64,000 nucleotides of DNA from Psychrobacillus psychrotolerans (GCF_900115805.1 NZ_FOXU01000002.1:477092-541091); one strand, 5' to 3'; shown: positions 1-8,720, counted from the stretch's first letter. Notes: a model not told the origin generated them from the letters alone. Program-made: numbers and translations.

Positions 1-82
1 TAATCATGATTTGTGCAGCAACTGCTATGATAGCTGCAAACAATGCGGCTACAATCATCATTTTTAAACGTTCATTTCTCAT
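1..82 (-). CDS. bioY: BioY-type biotin transporter S component (N-terminus only)
   Basis: Only the first 27 codons are in the window; the gene runs off the left edge. The start ATG (80-82) follows a GGGGG ribosome binding site. The peptide begins MRNERLKMMIVAALFAAIIA and continues as a hydrophobic helix, typical of the first membrane segment of ECF-type substrate-binding components. The BioY assignment rests mainly on the BirA-type operator directly upstream (101-140); BioY binds biotin and works with the shared energising module. Another ECF S component is possible, so certainty is moderate. Confidence 0.6.
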   Translation of the reverse strand, partial: MRNERLKMMIVAALFAAIIAVAAQIMI

Positions 83-100
83 AAAAGTTTCCCCCTTAAT

Positions 101-140
101 AAATGAGTTAACCTAATTAAATTTAAAGGTTAACTCATTT
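101..140. promoter_or_regulatory. Probable BirA (biotin repressor) operator
   Basis: A perfect 14-bp inverted repeat: AAATGAGTTAACCT (101-114) and AGGTTAACTCATTT (127-140), separated by 12 bp. The inner GTTAACC and GGTTAAC blocks are 14 bp apart, which fits the known Bacillales BirA box (GTTAACC, about 14-16 nt, GGTTAAC). It lies 19 bp upstream of the truncated leftward gene and would repress it when biotin is plentiful. Confidence 0.7.
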
Positions 141-200
141 ATATTTTAATAAGAAATAGAACTTCCGTCAATACAATTATTTAAGAAGTACGTTAACGCT

Positions 201-232
201 AAAAAAAGCCGCAATCCAGAGGATTGTGGCTT
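201..232 (-). terminator. Rho-independent terminator of the DUF1992 gene
   Basis: Stem AAGCCGCAATCC (206-217) pairs with GGATTGTGGCTT (221-232) through a 3-nt loop with one G-U pair. Read leftward it is followed by seven U residues (201-207). It sits just past the stop codon at 241. Confidence 0.85.
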
Positions 233-240
233 AGTTATTA

Positions 241-627
241 TTACCATCTGCTAGCGGCGGAATCTATTGTTTCTAATCTCACCAATCCTTTTTGCATAGG
301 TGGTGGACATGCTTTATTGTACTGCATTATTTTATCATTTACCTTTGTTACCCTAAATTGTAGTCCTTCTTTTTCACCATTTAAATAATTTTTCGCAATA
401 TCATGCAGTTCGTCCCTTATCTCATGCTGAAGCTTTAACCAGTGTGGTTTATATCCAGCATCCTTCGCAATTTTTTGGAAGTGTTGAAAGATATCACCGG
501 TTAAGTATTCCTCCGATATTGGCTTCCCCGCGCCCTTTAAGTTGTCCATGCCACCTGTCTTCGAATACTCTTTAAGAATATCCCCTATCAAGTCATTACT
601 TGGCTTATTGAAGCTATCATTATCCAT
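241..627 (-). CDS. DUF1992 (DnaJ-C28-like conserved domain) protein
   Basis: A 128-aa soluble protein of unknown function. The DUF1992 signature is visible as a short N-terminal helix, then the Gly-rich DNLKGAGKPI segment, a lysine- and aspartate-rich stretch and a WLKLQHEIRDEL helix. The family is named after the conserved part of eukaryotic DNAJC28 but has no J domain. I chose the start at 627 because AGAGGTG lies about 5 nt upstream; the open frame extends 21 codons further up without a good site. Single gene with its own terminator at 201-232. Confidence 0.75.
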   Translation of the reverse strand: MDNDSFNKPSNDLIGDILKEYSKTGGMDNLKGAGKPISEEYLTGDIFQHFQKIAKDAGYKPHWLKLQHEIRDELHDIAKNYLNGEKEGLQFRVTKVNDKIMQYNKACPPPMQKGLVRLETIDSAASRW

Positions 628-719
628 AATGCACCTCTTCCCTGAATGATTGATTTCATCTTGGAATGCCATTAATAATATACTATGCAAGAGCGATCAT
701 CTACTGCCCCCAATGCTAG

Positions 720-1184
720 CTATACGTGAGGTATTACATTAGAGGTAGCATGTGGCGCCTTTTGTAATAATAATTGTAAAAACTGTTCCTGATTGTCTGG
801 AGAAATTATTATACTCCCCATTAACGAGTTTTTATAATGAATTTCCAGTGCATTCTTAGAAGAAAGAATACGATAGCCCACTAATATATTCGATGATTTA
901 TTTACCTTCGTCATATCCTTATACTTTATTTTACTTCGAAAAGGACCTCCTTTGACATATAAATAGTCATCGTTAAATATGTAATGAATGTCAAAAGAAA
1001 TCCATACGAGAAAACCAGTACATATTAAAAACAAAGCAATCATAATCCAAATAGCCAAATAATCAGGTGAATTTGTATAGAACAATTCGTATGCTACTGG
1101 CCACATTATCGCTAACGCAATAATAACTAGCGCAACCGACATCATCATCTTAAACGTCCTATCCATTTTCGAACGGAATTTCAT
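720..1184 (-). CDS. Membrane-anchored bacterial PH-domain protein (YyaB/DUF1200-like)
   Basis: 154 aa. Two hydrophobic segments (about residues 12-32 and 42-64) are followed by a soluble domain of short beta strands ending in an amphipathic C-terminal helix (NQEQFLQLLL). The region IFNDDYLYVKGGPFRSKIKY resembles the start of small bacterial PH domains of the bPH_4 type. Function is unknown; family members are often placed near membrane-stress genes. The start has a GGAGG site. It is 13 nt downstream of the PerM-type gene and probably co-transcribed with it. Confidence 0.6.
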   Translation of the reverse strand: MKFRSKMDRTFKMMMSVALVIIALAIMWPVAYELFYTNSPDYLAIWIMIALFLICTGFLVWISFDIHYIFNDDYLYVKGGPFRSKIKYKDMTKVNKSSNILVGYRILSSKNALEIHYKNSLMGSIIISPDNQEQFLQLLLQKAPHATSNVIPHV

Positions 1185-1197
1185 CCAATTCTACCTC

Positions 1198-2277
1198 CTA
1201 CACTGACTTTGTAGCAGCATCCTTTATCCCCACTCGGTTAGCATAGATATTTTTTAAAATAACCTTTATCACTGCATAGGTAGGAATAGCTAATATAATT
1301 CCCCATAACCCTGCGATATTCCCCGCTGCCAAAATAACTGTAATGACCGTCAATGGATGAATATCTAAGGATTTCCCCATAACATTCGGTGTGATGAAAT
1401 TACTTTCAATCTGTTGTGCCACTAACATAATAATTGCTACATAAATTGCCAACTTTGGTTCTTGAGTAAGGGCAATGATTATCGCTGGTATCACCGAAAT
1501 ATAGGGCCCTAAAAACGGGATAACATTCATCATCATTCCAAATATTGCTAGTAATAAGGCATATTCTAATCCAATAGCAAAATAGCCAATCAGCAACATT
1601 AATCCAACTAAAAAGCTGACAAATAATTGACCTTGAATATATGAGCGCAATGTATCATCAATATCTGCTAAAGTCTTACGAATCCAGGTCTTTTTCTCCC
1701 CTTTAGCAAAACTAGAAACGAAGGGTGCAAACTTTTCATGGTCTTTTAACATATAGACAAGGAAAAACGGCACAAGTACAAGTACAAAGATACCTTGGAA
1801 TACACCTTGAATGAATTTGAAAAGCAACGAACCAGCTGAAACAGCTATATCGTTAATCTTCCCTGTTGCATCATCCACTGTATCTTGTAGTGTCTCTGGT
1901 AAAAGATCTTTTTGAGATAGCGCATATTTTGTAAACTGCTCCACGTCTTCTACTATTTCTGGAGTGTTTTTAACTAATTTGTTCACCTGCTCCGTGAGTG
2001 GCGGACCAATTAGTGCATAAAAAAGCCAGCCTATTAAGCCAATAACAGCAAATACCGATAGAATACTTGCCCATCTCGGGAATTTAACTGATTCTAACCA
2101 TTTTAATAATGGACGTGACAGATAAAAAAGAACACCACCTAAAAGTAATGGTAAGAATATTGTTTGTCCAATGATCAAAAGCGGTGAAAAAATACTTTTG
2201 ACTTCCATGAACATGCGTATAATAACTAGCGTCAGTAGTATTGCTACTCCTGTTTGAAACCACAGTTTCTTTGTCAT
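1198..2277 (-). CDS. AI-2E/PerM family transporter (UPF0118)
   Basis: A 359-aa integral membrane protein with about eight membrane segments and the family layout: two N-terminal helices, a helical soluble stretch (about residues 80-155), then the conserved C-terminal half with GLEYALLLAIFGMMMNVIPFLGPYIS and the VMGKSLDIHPLTVI motif. Relatives in B. subtilis include YdbI, YueF and YrrI; characterised members include TqsA (AI-2 export) and Na+/H+ antiporters. Which substrate applies here cannot be told. Divergent from the Nudix gene across a region with a perfect 19-bp palindrome (2330-2348). Confidence 0.85.
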   Translation of the reverse strand: MTKKLWFQTGVAILLTLVIIRMFMEVKSIFSPLLIIGQTIFLPLLLGGVLFYLSRPLLKWLESVKFPRWASILSVFAVIGLIGWLFYALIGPPLTEQVNKLVKNTPEIVEDVEQFTKYALSQKDLLPETLQDTVDDATGKINDIAVSAGSLLFKFIQGVFQGIFVLVLVPFFLVYMLKDHEKFAPFVSSFAKGEKKTWIRKTLADIDDTLRSYIQGQLFVSFLVGLMLLIGYFAIGLEYALLLAIFGMMMNVIPFLGPYISVIPAIIIALTQEPKLAIYVAIIMLVAQQIESNFITPNVMGKSLDIHPLTVITVILAAGNIAGLWGIILAIPTYAVIKVILKNIYANRVGIKDAATKSV

Positions 2278-2329
2278 GTGATGCTCACTTCCTCTATTAT
2301 TAATAAGTACTATGTTTTACGTTTTTTCC

Positions 2330-2348
2330 TAATTGAAAGTTTCAATTA
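2330..2348. promoter_or_regulatory. Perfect 19-bp palindrome, candidate operator
   Basis: TAATTGAAA-G-TTTCAATTA is a perfect 9-1-9 palindrome in the 136-bp divergent region between the PerM-type transporter (start 2277, leftward) and the Nudix hydrolase (start 2414, rightward). It has no U tract and is not a terminator. The size and symmetry suit a dimeric regulator; which one is unknown, and no regulator gene is adjacent. Confidence 0.5.
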
Positions 2349-2413
2349 TTAATACATATCGTACCATTATTTAAGTTACACTTTTACAATTATTATCGGA
2401 AGGATGATTTAAC

Positions 2414-2854
2414 ATGGAATACTACAAACAGCTAAGACAATATGTAGGACATCAACCTCTAATATTACCTGGCTCTAATGTGCTTATATTGAACGATAAA
2501 GGTGAAATATTACTGCAAGAACGTGAACCAGGTATTTACGGTCTACCTGGAGGTCTAATGGAACTCGGTGAAAGTTTTGAGGATACAGCCAGACGTGAAG
2601 TACTGGAAGAAACTGCTCTACTTGTAGGGAAACTACAACTCTGTAATGTATATTCTGGCCCAGACTATTATATTGAAAACCCGAACGGCGATAAATTTTA
2701 CTCCGTTTCTGCAGTTTTCAAAACATCAGAATATAGCGGAGAAGTTTTAGCAGATGATGTTGAATCCATTAGTCTTCAGTTTTATCCTCCTACACAATTG
2801 CCTAATGGAATTATGGAGAGTTATCGAAAGTTTATTGAGGATGCTTTACTTTAG
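2414..2854 (+). CDS. Nudix hydrolase (ADP-ribose pyrophosphatase/MutT-like)
   Basis: 146 aa. The Nudix box runs from G47 to L69: G47-x5-E53-x7-R61-E62-V-L-E65-E66-T-A-L. All metal-binding glutamates are present; the usual Gly two residues before the end is Ala68. The family hydrolyses nucleoside diphosphates linked to another moiety, using Mg2+. The N-terminal MEYYKQLRQYVGHQPLIL segment is typical of small Bacillus Nudix proteins of unassigned substrate. Single rightward gene; AAGGATG precedes the ATG. No clear terminator follows. Confidence 0.85.
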   Translation: MEYYKQLRQYVGHQPLILPGSNVLILNDKGEILLQEREPGIYGLPGGLMELGESFEDTARREVLEETALLVGKLQLCNVYSGPDYYIENPNGDKFYSVSAVFKTSEYSGEVLADDVESISLQFYPPTQLPNGIMESYRKFIEDALL

Positions 2855-3060
2855 TACTTATAGGGAAGTTCCGGTAGTTCCTTGTGTCAAAGTAATAAGC
2901 TACAATTTGGATTTTACTTGCGCTCATGTATAGTTTACTAGCTTCTGTTTGTAGAATACTAACGGTCTTAGGGATGTTACTTTTAAGTCTATATTTACTT
3001 TCGCATTACTACCTTTTACGAGCATAAGGGATAATTTTTTCGAATGATAGTGGAATGCAA

Positions 3061-3091
3061 TAAAAGAGGCTTCCCATTGGAAAGCCTCTTC
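3061..3091 (-). terminator. Terminator of dbpA
   Basis: Stem AAGAGGCTT / AAGCCTCTT (about 3064-3090) with a short loop that can extend the pairing. Read leftward it ends in a U-rich run (3061-3065). It begins a few bases beyond the dbpA stop codon. Confidence 0.85.
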
Positions 3092-3092
3092 T

Positions 3093-4529
3093 TTACTTGT
3101 TAGCAATATGCACTTTTAGTAATTTACCTTTGACTGTTGTATTTCTCATATTTTTCAATACAAGCGAGCCTTTACCGTTTAAAATTTCTACATAGGATAC
3201 TGTGTCTTGAATCGTAATAATTCCAATATCATCTGCAGTAATTCCTTCAATTTTTGCAATGGTTCCAACAAAATCGACGGCACGGATTTTCTTTTTCTTA
3301 CCACCATTGAAATATAGTTTAGTAATATTGGCGTTTAGTTGCTCACCCTTAGATTTTTTAGCCTCGGGTTGCTCCTGCATTTTCACATCAAATGCAGCAC
3401 GACTTTTTACTATCTCTTCTTTAGTAGGTTCTGATGCTGTTGAAATTTCGAAGCCGATAAATGATTCGATTCCTCTTACAAACTTATCTTCAAAAGGAGT
3501 TGCTAACATTATCGATTTACCACTTCGCCCTGCGCGACCTGTTCTACCAGTACGATGTACATAGCTTTCTTCCTCTAATGGAACATCATAATGAATTACA
3601 TGAGTAATATCATCAATATCAATCCCACGAGCGGCCACATCCGTAGCAATTAGATAACGGAATTCCCCTTTTCGGAAATCATCCATTACCTCGAAGCGAT
3701 CCTCTTGCATCATCCCACCATGTATTTTGTCAGCGGTATATCCTTTTTCATCTAACACATCTACTAGTTGTTCTACGCGTTCTTTTGTACGACAGAAGAT
3801 AATACAACTGTCTGGATTCTCCACAATTGTTAGCTTCTCTAGTAATGAAAGCTTTAACTCCTCAACTACAACATACTTCACATGTTCAATGTCTGGAGCA
3901 TTTTCTTCCGATGCATCAATTTCAATGGATACCGCTTGTTTCATATACTTTGTACTTAATTTTTTTATTTGGTCAGAAAGAGTTGCTGAAAATAGCATTG
4001 TTGTACGAGCTTTTGGAAGTAATTTAATAATAGATTCTACTTGTTCTAAAAAGCCCATATTCAGCATCTCATCTGCTTCATCAATAACTAGATATTCCAT
4101 CTTAGATACATCTAACGTTCCTTTTTCGATATGGTCTAGTACTCTACCTGGAGTACCTACAATCACATGCGTTTTTTGCTTTAAAGCTAACTTTTGTCTA
4201 GCAAAAGGTGACTTTCCGTAAAGAGCTAACCCTTTTATACGTTTATAACGGCCAATATTGGTAATATCCTCTTGAACCTGAACAGCAAGCTCTCTTGTAG
4301 GTGTTAGCACTAATGCTTGAGGTTTGTTTTCCTCCCAGTCTACAAGCTCACATAATGGTGTAGCAAAAGAAGCTGTTTTTCCACTGCCCGTTTTAGATTT
4401 CACTAAGACGTCCTGTTTTTCCAAAACTACTGGTATTACCTTCTGTTGCACTTCTGTTGGCTCTGTGTAGCCTAATTGTTCAATGGCACGTAAAATTTTC
4501 TCATCTAACTTAAACTCTTTAAAATGCAC
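3093..4529 (-). CDS. dbpA: ATP-dependent RNA helicase DbpA (YxiN-like)
   Basis: 478 aa with the full DEAD-box set: Walker A SKTGSGKT (45-52), PTREL (77-81), TPGRV (126-130), DEAD (150-153), SAT (181-183) and [10 protein letters not shown] near residue 330. The C-terminal 75 or so residues form the RRM-like DbpA domain that in YxiN/DbpA binds hairpin 92 of 23S rRNA, so the expected role is 50S ribosome assembly. The start is GTG at 4529 with GGAG 10 nt upstream; an ATG just before it is out of frame. The cupin gene ends 16 nt upstream, so the two may be co-transcribed. Confidence 0.92.
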   Translation of the reverse strand: MHFKEFKLDEKILRAIEQLGYTEPTEVQQKVIPVVLEKQDVLVKSKTGSGKTASFATPLCELVDWEENKPQALVLTPTRELAVQVQEDITNIGRYKRIKGLALYGKSPFARQKLALKQKTHVIVGTPGRVLDHIEKGTLDVSKMEYLVIDEADEMLNMGFLEQVESIIKLLPKARTTMLFSATLSDQIKKLSTKYMKQAVSIEIDASEENAPDIEHVKYVVVEELKLSLLEKLTIVENPDSCIIFCRTKERVEQLVDVLDEKGYTADKIHGGMMQEDRFEVMDDFRKGEFRYLIATDVAARGIDIDDITHVIHYDVPLEEESYVHRTGRTGRAGRSGKSIMLATPFEDKFVRGIESFIGFEISTASEPTKEEIVKSRAAFDVKMQEQPEAKKSKGEQLNANITKLYFNGGKKKKIRAVDFVGTIAKIEGITADDIGIITIQDTVSYVEILNGKGSLVLKNMRNTTVKGKLLKVHIANK

Positions 4530-4545
4530 TATGCATAATCTCCTC

Positions 4546-4845
4546 TTACAAACTTATTTTAGTTACAACTATATCCGAATCTTCTAATGCTTTTAAGGCA
4601 TGCTTTTCCAATGGTTTCATATGCAAGATGGTCCCAGTCGTTACAGTATGCTCCACACCTTCTACCGTAAACTGTACTTTCCCTTTTCTAACAACAATCA
4701 ATACATTTGCATCAGCATGATGTTCTTTTACTTCTTCCCCAGCACGCAATTGAATATTCATGATATCAAAATCTTCTTCTTTAAGAACGGTCGTAATTTG
4801 CTTCTCTTTTTCGTCCAATACATAAGGTGTTCCGATTAAATTCAT
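4546..4845 (-). CDS. Small cupin-fold protein
   Basis: 99 aa, essentially one cupin barrel. Motif 1 is seen around [20 protein letters not shown] and motif 2 around [14 protein letters not shown]. The usual HxH...E metal ligands are imperfect: the HH pair and the later His are there but the glutamate is not obvious. Many such proteins bind sugars or act as small sensors; no function is assigned. A GGGAGG site precedes the ATG. It lies directly upstream of dbpA in the same direction, and no partner gene suggests a pathway. Confidence 0.7.
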   Translation of the reverse strand: MNLIGTPYVLDEKEKQITTVLKEEDFDIMNIQLRAGEEVKEHHADANVLIVVRKGKVQFTVEGVEHTVTTGTILHMKPLEKHALKALEDSDIVVTKISL

Positions 4846-4996
4846 CTGACGTTCCTCCCATTCATATTGGTTCCAAACAAATCTGTTAACCCTATCATAT
4901 ACTTAGTTTCTCCAATATATCAAAAATATTCGACGTCATTCCCTCGTATTCGAGTTTTAATAATCTCTTTTACAGATTTTCAACCCTAATCTATGG

Positions 4997-5002
4997 TATA
5001 AT
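4997..5002 (+). promoter_or_regulatory. Candidate extended -10 promoter element
   Basis: TATAAT preceded by TGG (an extended -10 of the form TGnTATAAT), 46 bp upstream of the DUF2187 start. No good -35 is seen at 16-18 bp, which extended -10 promoters tolerate. Confidence 0.5.
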
Positions 5003-5047
5003 TAAACTATCGCTAATGCGGAATAAAACTAGAAAAGAGGCATACAC

Positions 5048-5269
5048 ATGAGTTTTCAACGACAACCTAAGGAAGTTTCCCCCTTTGTGGCAGCTAGGAA
5101 AATTGATGAGAAGATCTCTTTCACTCGTAATGATCACGAAGTTCAAGGTACTATTTTTAAAATTCTAGAGCAATCAGTAATTGTCGAAATCTCTACTGAA
5201 GATGCCAAAAAGATTAATGTACCTTCTAATCTTACAGTAGTATCTCATAAAAACTACACGATAGTATAA
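5048..5269 (+). CDS. DUF2187 (YkvS-like) small protein
   Basis: 73 aa. After a short variable N-terminus the sequence reads as a small beta barrel with a KOW/SH3-like pattern (KISFTRNDHEVQGTIFKILEQSVIVEIS, then a segment ending TVVSHKNYTIV). This fits the DUF2187 family, found across Bacillales with no known function. GAGG precedes the ATG. The last 16 nt overlap the 3' end of recQ on the other strand, and both proteins end in the same five residues. Confidence 0.75.
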   Translation: MSFQRQPKEVSPFVAARKIDEKISFTRNDHEVQGTIFKILEQSVIVEISTEDAKKINVPSNLTVVSHKNYTIV

Positions 5270-7020
5270 TTGTGAATTTCCTCGAGAAAAACTTGTCCAT
5301 ATTTTTCTCGTTTGTTTTCACCGATTCCGTGAATTTCTAATAATTGTTCTTCGGTTTGCGGGCGCTCTGCACACATATGCTGCAGAGTCTTATCAGAAAA
5401 AATAACAAATGGTGGTACACCAGCTTCGTCCGCAATTTTTTTCCGAAGTATTCTTAGTCTTTCGAACAATGGATCACTCTTCGCAATTTGTTTCGTCACC
5501 GTTACACCTTTACGTTCCACTCTTTTATTCCCCAACAATACTTCTTTTCCAGCATCAGATACATAAATGGTTGGCAAACTACCGTGCTTCACTGAAAGAA
5601 ACCCTTCTGCAATCATAAACTCCATTAGTCCAGAAACTTCCTTTAATGATTTACCCTTTAATATTCCATAAGTTGATAACTTCGTAAAACCAAAATCGAT
5701 TACTTTTTTGTTCTCAGAACCAGTCAATACTTGAGCAGTCATCGTCTTCCCAAATCTTTGCCCCATTCTAACCACACATGAAAGAACCATTTGAACCTCT
5801 TTTGTTACATCTTGTACTTCTCTTGAATCTGTGCAATTTCCACATCTGCCACATTTAGGAGCATCTGGCTCTCCAAAATAAGTAACTATAAATTGTTGCA
5901 AACAGTTTTCTGTGTGACAGTAATCCACCATTCCCTGCAGTTTTTCTAGTTCCTGAGGAATTCGATCACGGTCCATTGCTTGATCTATTAAGAATCGTTG
6001 CGTTTGAACATCCTGTGATGCATACAAAACTACACATTCACTTGGTAAGCCATCTCGCCCTGCTCTTCCAGCTTCCTGATAATAGCTTTCCATATTCTTT
6101 GGCAACTGATAATGAATCACGTAGCGTACATTGGATTTATCAATCCCCATACCAAATGCATTGGTTGCAACCATTACTTGCGCTTCATCTGTTAAGAAAC
6201 GTTCTTGTTCACTGTTTCGAAAACTCTCTGGCAGCCCGGCATGATACTTTGCCGTCTCAATTCCCGCCTTATTTAATAGATCATATAACAAATCTACTGT
6301 TTTTCTAGTTGCAGCATAGATAATGCCTACTTCGCTGGCATTTTTTTTAATAAATTCTTTTAAAAACTTATTTTTATCCTGTCCAAGTACGACCGAAAAA
6401 GCTAAATTTGATCGTGCAAATCCCGTAATAACTGTATTATCTTCTTGAATTTGTAACAATCGGCAAATATCATCTCGTACAGCTGGCGTTGCGGTAGCTG
6501 TTAGGGCAAGTACTGTTGGCTGCTCTGTAAATACTTCCTTTAATCGATGAATAGCCCGGTAACTTGGACGGAAATCATGACCCCATTGAGAAATACAATG
6601 TGCTTCATCGACTGCTATTAAAGGAACTTTTACTTTTTTTAATTGGTTTAAAAAGTTGGGAGATTCTAAACGCTCTGGAGCTATATAAAGTAACCGATAT
6701 TGGCCATTTTGTACTTCCTCCATTGTTTGTCTCACTTCTTCTGCAGTTAATGTACTGTTTATGAAGGTTGCAGGGATCCCAGCCTGAATTAAAGTATCCA
6801 CCTGGTCTTTCATAAGGGAGATTAGAGGAGAAATGACAATCGTAGTGCCTTCTAGCATAAGTGCGGGGATTTGGTAACATAGAGACTTCCCTCCCCCTGT
6901 AGGCATTACACAAAGGCTAGAGTTCTCATCTAGTACATAGTTAATAACTGTTTCTTGTCCCTCACGAAAGGAATCATATCCAAAGTAAGTTTGTAATAAT
7001 TGCCGTGCTTTATCTAACAC
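5254..7020 (-). CDS. recQ: ATP-dependent DNA helicase RecQ
   Basis: 588 aa, the normal length for Bacillus RecQ. Walker A TGGGKS (41-46), DEAH (138-141), the AGRAGRDG motif VI, four Zn-binding cysteines in CHTENC and CGRCGNC (about 370-395), the RQC winged helix, and a C-terminal HRDC domain (about 515-585, ending IHGIGENKREKYG). It unwinds recombination and stalled-fork intermediates 3' to 5'. The start is GTG with GGAGTG upstream. It overlaps the convergent DUF2187 gene by 16 nt with no terminator between. Confidence 0.95.
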   Translation of the reverse strand: MLDKARQLLQTYFGYDSFREGQETVINYVLDENSSLCVMPTGGGKSLCYQIPALMLEGTTIVISPLISLMKDQVDTLIQAGIPATFINSTLTAEEVRQTMEEVQNGQYRLLYIAPERLESPNFLNQLKKVKVPLIAVDEAHCISQWGHDFRPSYRAIHRLKEVFTEQPTVLALTATATPAVRDDICRLLQIQEDNTVITGFARSNLAFSVVLGQDKNKFLKEFIKKNASEVGIIYAATRKTVDLLYDLLNKAGIETAKYHAGLPESFRNSEQERFLTDEAQVMVATNAFGMGIDKSNVRYVIHYQLPKNMESYYQEAGRAGRDGLPSECVVLYASQDVQTQRFLIDQAMDRDRIPQELEKLQGMVDYCHTENCLQQFIVTYFGEPDAPKCGRCGNCTDSREVQDVTKEVQMVLSCVVRMGQRFGKTMTAQVLTGSENKKVIDFGFTKLSTYGILKGKSLKEVSGLMEFMIAEGFLSVKHGSLPTIYVSDAGKEVLLGNKRVERKGVTVTKQIAKSDPLFERLRILRKKIADEAGVPPFVIFSDKTLQHMCAERPQTEEQLLEIHGIGENKREKYGQVFLEEIHNYTIV

Positions 7021-7057
7021 TTAGGTCACTCCAATCATTTTTGAGAAAGTAAAGCCT

Positions 7058-7291
7058 CTATTTTTTCTTATTAGTTTTATTTACTATGTTATTAGTTGGT
7101 TTTGGATCCACTTTATCTACGTCTGTTCCTAGCAGGAAATAACCAATTACGGAAGATAAAACAGCTGCTCCTACAATAATAAGTATTTTGTTTATAATGG
7201 TTACTTCCGAATATTCTTCTTGGTTTAAAATAATAGTTGCCAGCACCGCCACAACAATCATAATTGGTGGGATTACTTTTGACTTTTTCAT
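7058..7291 (-). CDS. Small two-helix membrane protein, unknown function
   Basis: 77 aa. Start chosen at 7291 (MKKSKVIPPI), where GGAAGG lies about 8 nt upstream; the frame continues 18 codons further up without a site. Two hydrophobic segments (about residues 5-22 and 32-53) are followed by a Lys- and Asn-rich cytoplasmic-looking tail. No family recognised. It is upstream of and co-directional with recQ (38 nt gap), so the two may share a transcript, though no functional link is evident. Confidence 0.6.
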   Translation of the reverse strand: MKKSKVIPPIMIVVAVLATIILNQEEYSEVTIINKILIIVGAAVLSSVIGYFLLGTDVDKVDPKPTNNIVNKTNKKK

Positions 7292-7401
7292 TGCAAACTT
7301 CCTTCCTCTGCGCATGTATAGTATATTGTACCATAAGACTATCAAGGGTTTTTACCAAGACGTATGAGATAATATATAAAAAACATATAAGGATGAATAA
7401 A

Positions 7402-8595
7402 ATGACACAAAATGAATTCGATATTAAAGTAACTGAAACACTTGCTCAAGAATTACAAAAAGGTGTTCCGATATTGATGAAAGACGGTTTCCTGGAACCA
7501 GAGTCTCTTGAAGAAGGATCTATACTAAAAATTCAAAATGCTGCTGGCCAGTTTATCGGAAAAGGCTATGTTGGAAAACAAAACAAAGGACTTGGCTGGC
7601 TCCTAACAAAAAATGAAAACGAGAAAATTGATCAGTCATTTTTCCAAAAAAAAATAGCTACGGCGATTAAACACCGTGACGACTATTATCATAATACCGA
7701 TACAACAGCCTTTCGTGTATTTAATGGGGAGGGAGACGGTATTGGTGGTTTAATCATTGACTATTTTGATGGATACTATTTAGTCAGCTGGTATAGCGAG
7801 GGAATTTATTCCTTTAAAGAAATCATTTTAGAAGCCCTAGAAGCTTCCACTCCCTATAAAGGTATTTATGAAAAGAAACGTTTTGATACGAAAGGACAGT
7901 ATGTGGAAGACGATGATTTTGTTAAAGGTGAACGCGGAGAGTTCCCTCTTCTTGTAAAAGAAAATGGGCAAAACTTTGCTATTTACTTAAATGATGGGGC
8001 AATGGTTGGAGTGTTTTTAGATCAACGTGATGTTCGTAAAACAATTAGAGATAATTATTCAAAAGGGAAAACGGTATTAAACACCTTTTCGTATACTGGA
8101 GCTTTCTCTGTATTTGCTGCAGTTGGTGGTGCTACGAAGACAACAAGTGTAGATCTTGCTAAAAGAAGCTTAACTAAGACGACAGAACAATTTGAAGTAA
8201 ATGGAATCGATGTAGCACAACAAGATATTATTGTGATGGATGTATTTGATTACTTCAAGTATGCAAAACGTAAAGAATTATCCTTCGATATGGTTATTCT
8301 CGATCCACCTAGTTTTGCACGTTCTAAAAAGTATACGTTTAGTTCTGCCAAGGATTATACTAAACTGCTTATAGATGCCATTAATATTACAGAAAAAAAT
8401 GGTGTCATTGTCGCTTCTACTAATAATGCCACGTTTGGGATGAAGAAGTTCAAAACATTTGTGGAGAAAGCTTTTAAAGAAAGCAACCGAAAATATACAG
8501 TTGAGGAAGAGTTCTCTCTTCCAACCGATTTTAGAACCTCTCCACTTTTTAAAGAAGGTAATTACTTGAAAGTTCTATTTATACGAGCAAAGTAA
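7402..8595 (+). CDS. Class I SAM-dependent rRNA methyltransferase (RlmI/YwbD-like)
   Basis: 397 aa, matching B. subtilis YwbD in length. An N-terminal PUA-like domain (about 1-80) is followed by the RlmI middle domain and a Rossmann methyltransferase with VLNTFSYTGAFSVFA (SAM-binding motif I) and the NPPY-like catalytic motif LDPPSFARS. The family methylates a 23S rRNA cytosine (m5C1962 in E. coli); the exact target here is inferred. I prefer the ATG at 7402 because AAGGA sits 8 nt upstream; the ATG at 7393 overlaps that site. A strong terminator follows at 8676-8720. Confidence 0.88.
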   Translation: MTQNEFDIKVTETLAQELQKGVPILMKDGFLEPESLEEGSILKIQNAAGQFIGKGYVGKQNKGLGWLLTKNENEKIDQSFFQKKIATAIKHRDDYYHNTDTTAFRVFNGEGDGIGGLIIDYFDGYYLVSWYSEGIYSFKEIILEALEASTPYKGIYEKKRFDTKGQYVEDDDFVKGERGEFPLLVKENGQNFAIYLNDGAMVGVFLDQRDVRKTIRDNYSKGKTVLNTFSYTGAFSVFAAVGGATKTTSVDLAKRSLTKTTEQFEVNGIDVAQQDIIVMDVFDYFKYAKRKELSFDMVILDPPSFARSKKYTFSSAKDYTKLLIDAINITEKNGVIVASTNNATFGMKKFKTFVEKAFKESNRKYTVEEEFSLPTDFRTSPLFKEGNYLKVLFIRAK

Positions 8596-8675
8596 GGTAG
8601 AACATGGGAAAGAAAAGCGTTAAGTGCTCTTTATTTCCTGTCGAGTACTGGGGACGAAATTTCACCATGAATTTT

Positions 8676-8720
8676 AGAGAGGTTGGTCGTGACGAACGTC
8701 ACAACCAACCTCTCTTTTTT
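8676..8720 (+). terminator. Strong rho-independent terminator of the RlmI-like gene
   Basis: A 12-bp stem AGAGAGGTTGGT / ACCAACCTCTCT is topped by a second perfect stem GTGACG-AA-CGTCAC and followed by a T run to 8720. The apical GTGACG-nn-CGTCAY stem recurs in the terminator at 41920-41966. Confidence 0.92.

Noticed and set aside
2924..3106. A 60-codon leftward frame downstream of the Nudix gene
   Set aside because: It starts inside dbpA and reads through the dbpA terminator hairpin; no ribosome site.
3259..4221. Several plus-strand open frames of 66-164 codons opposite dbpA
   Set aside because: They are antisense to a clear DEAD-box helicase, have Ser-rich shadow composition and no ribosome sites. 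The same applies to the other long frames opposite recQ, sbcC, desK and the MMPL gene.
7264..7401. N-terminal extension of the RlmI-like protein
   Set aside because: The extra codons overlap the divergent small membrane gene and lack a ribosome site; the 7402 start has a good one and gives the family length.
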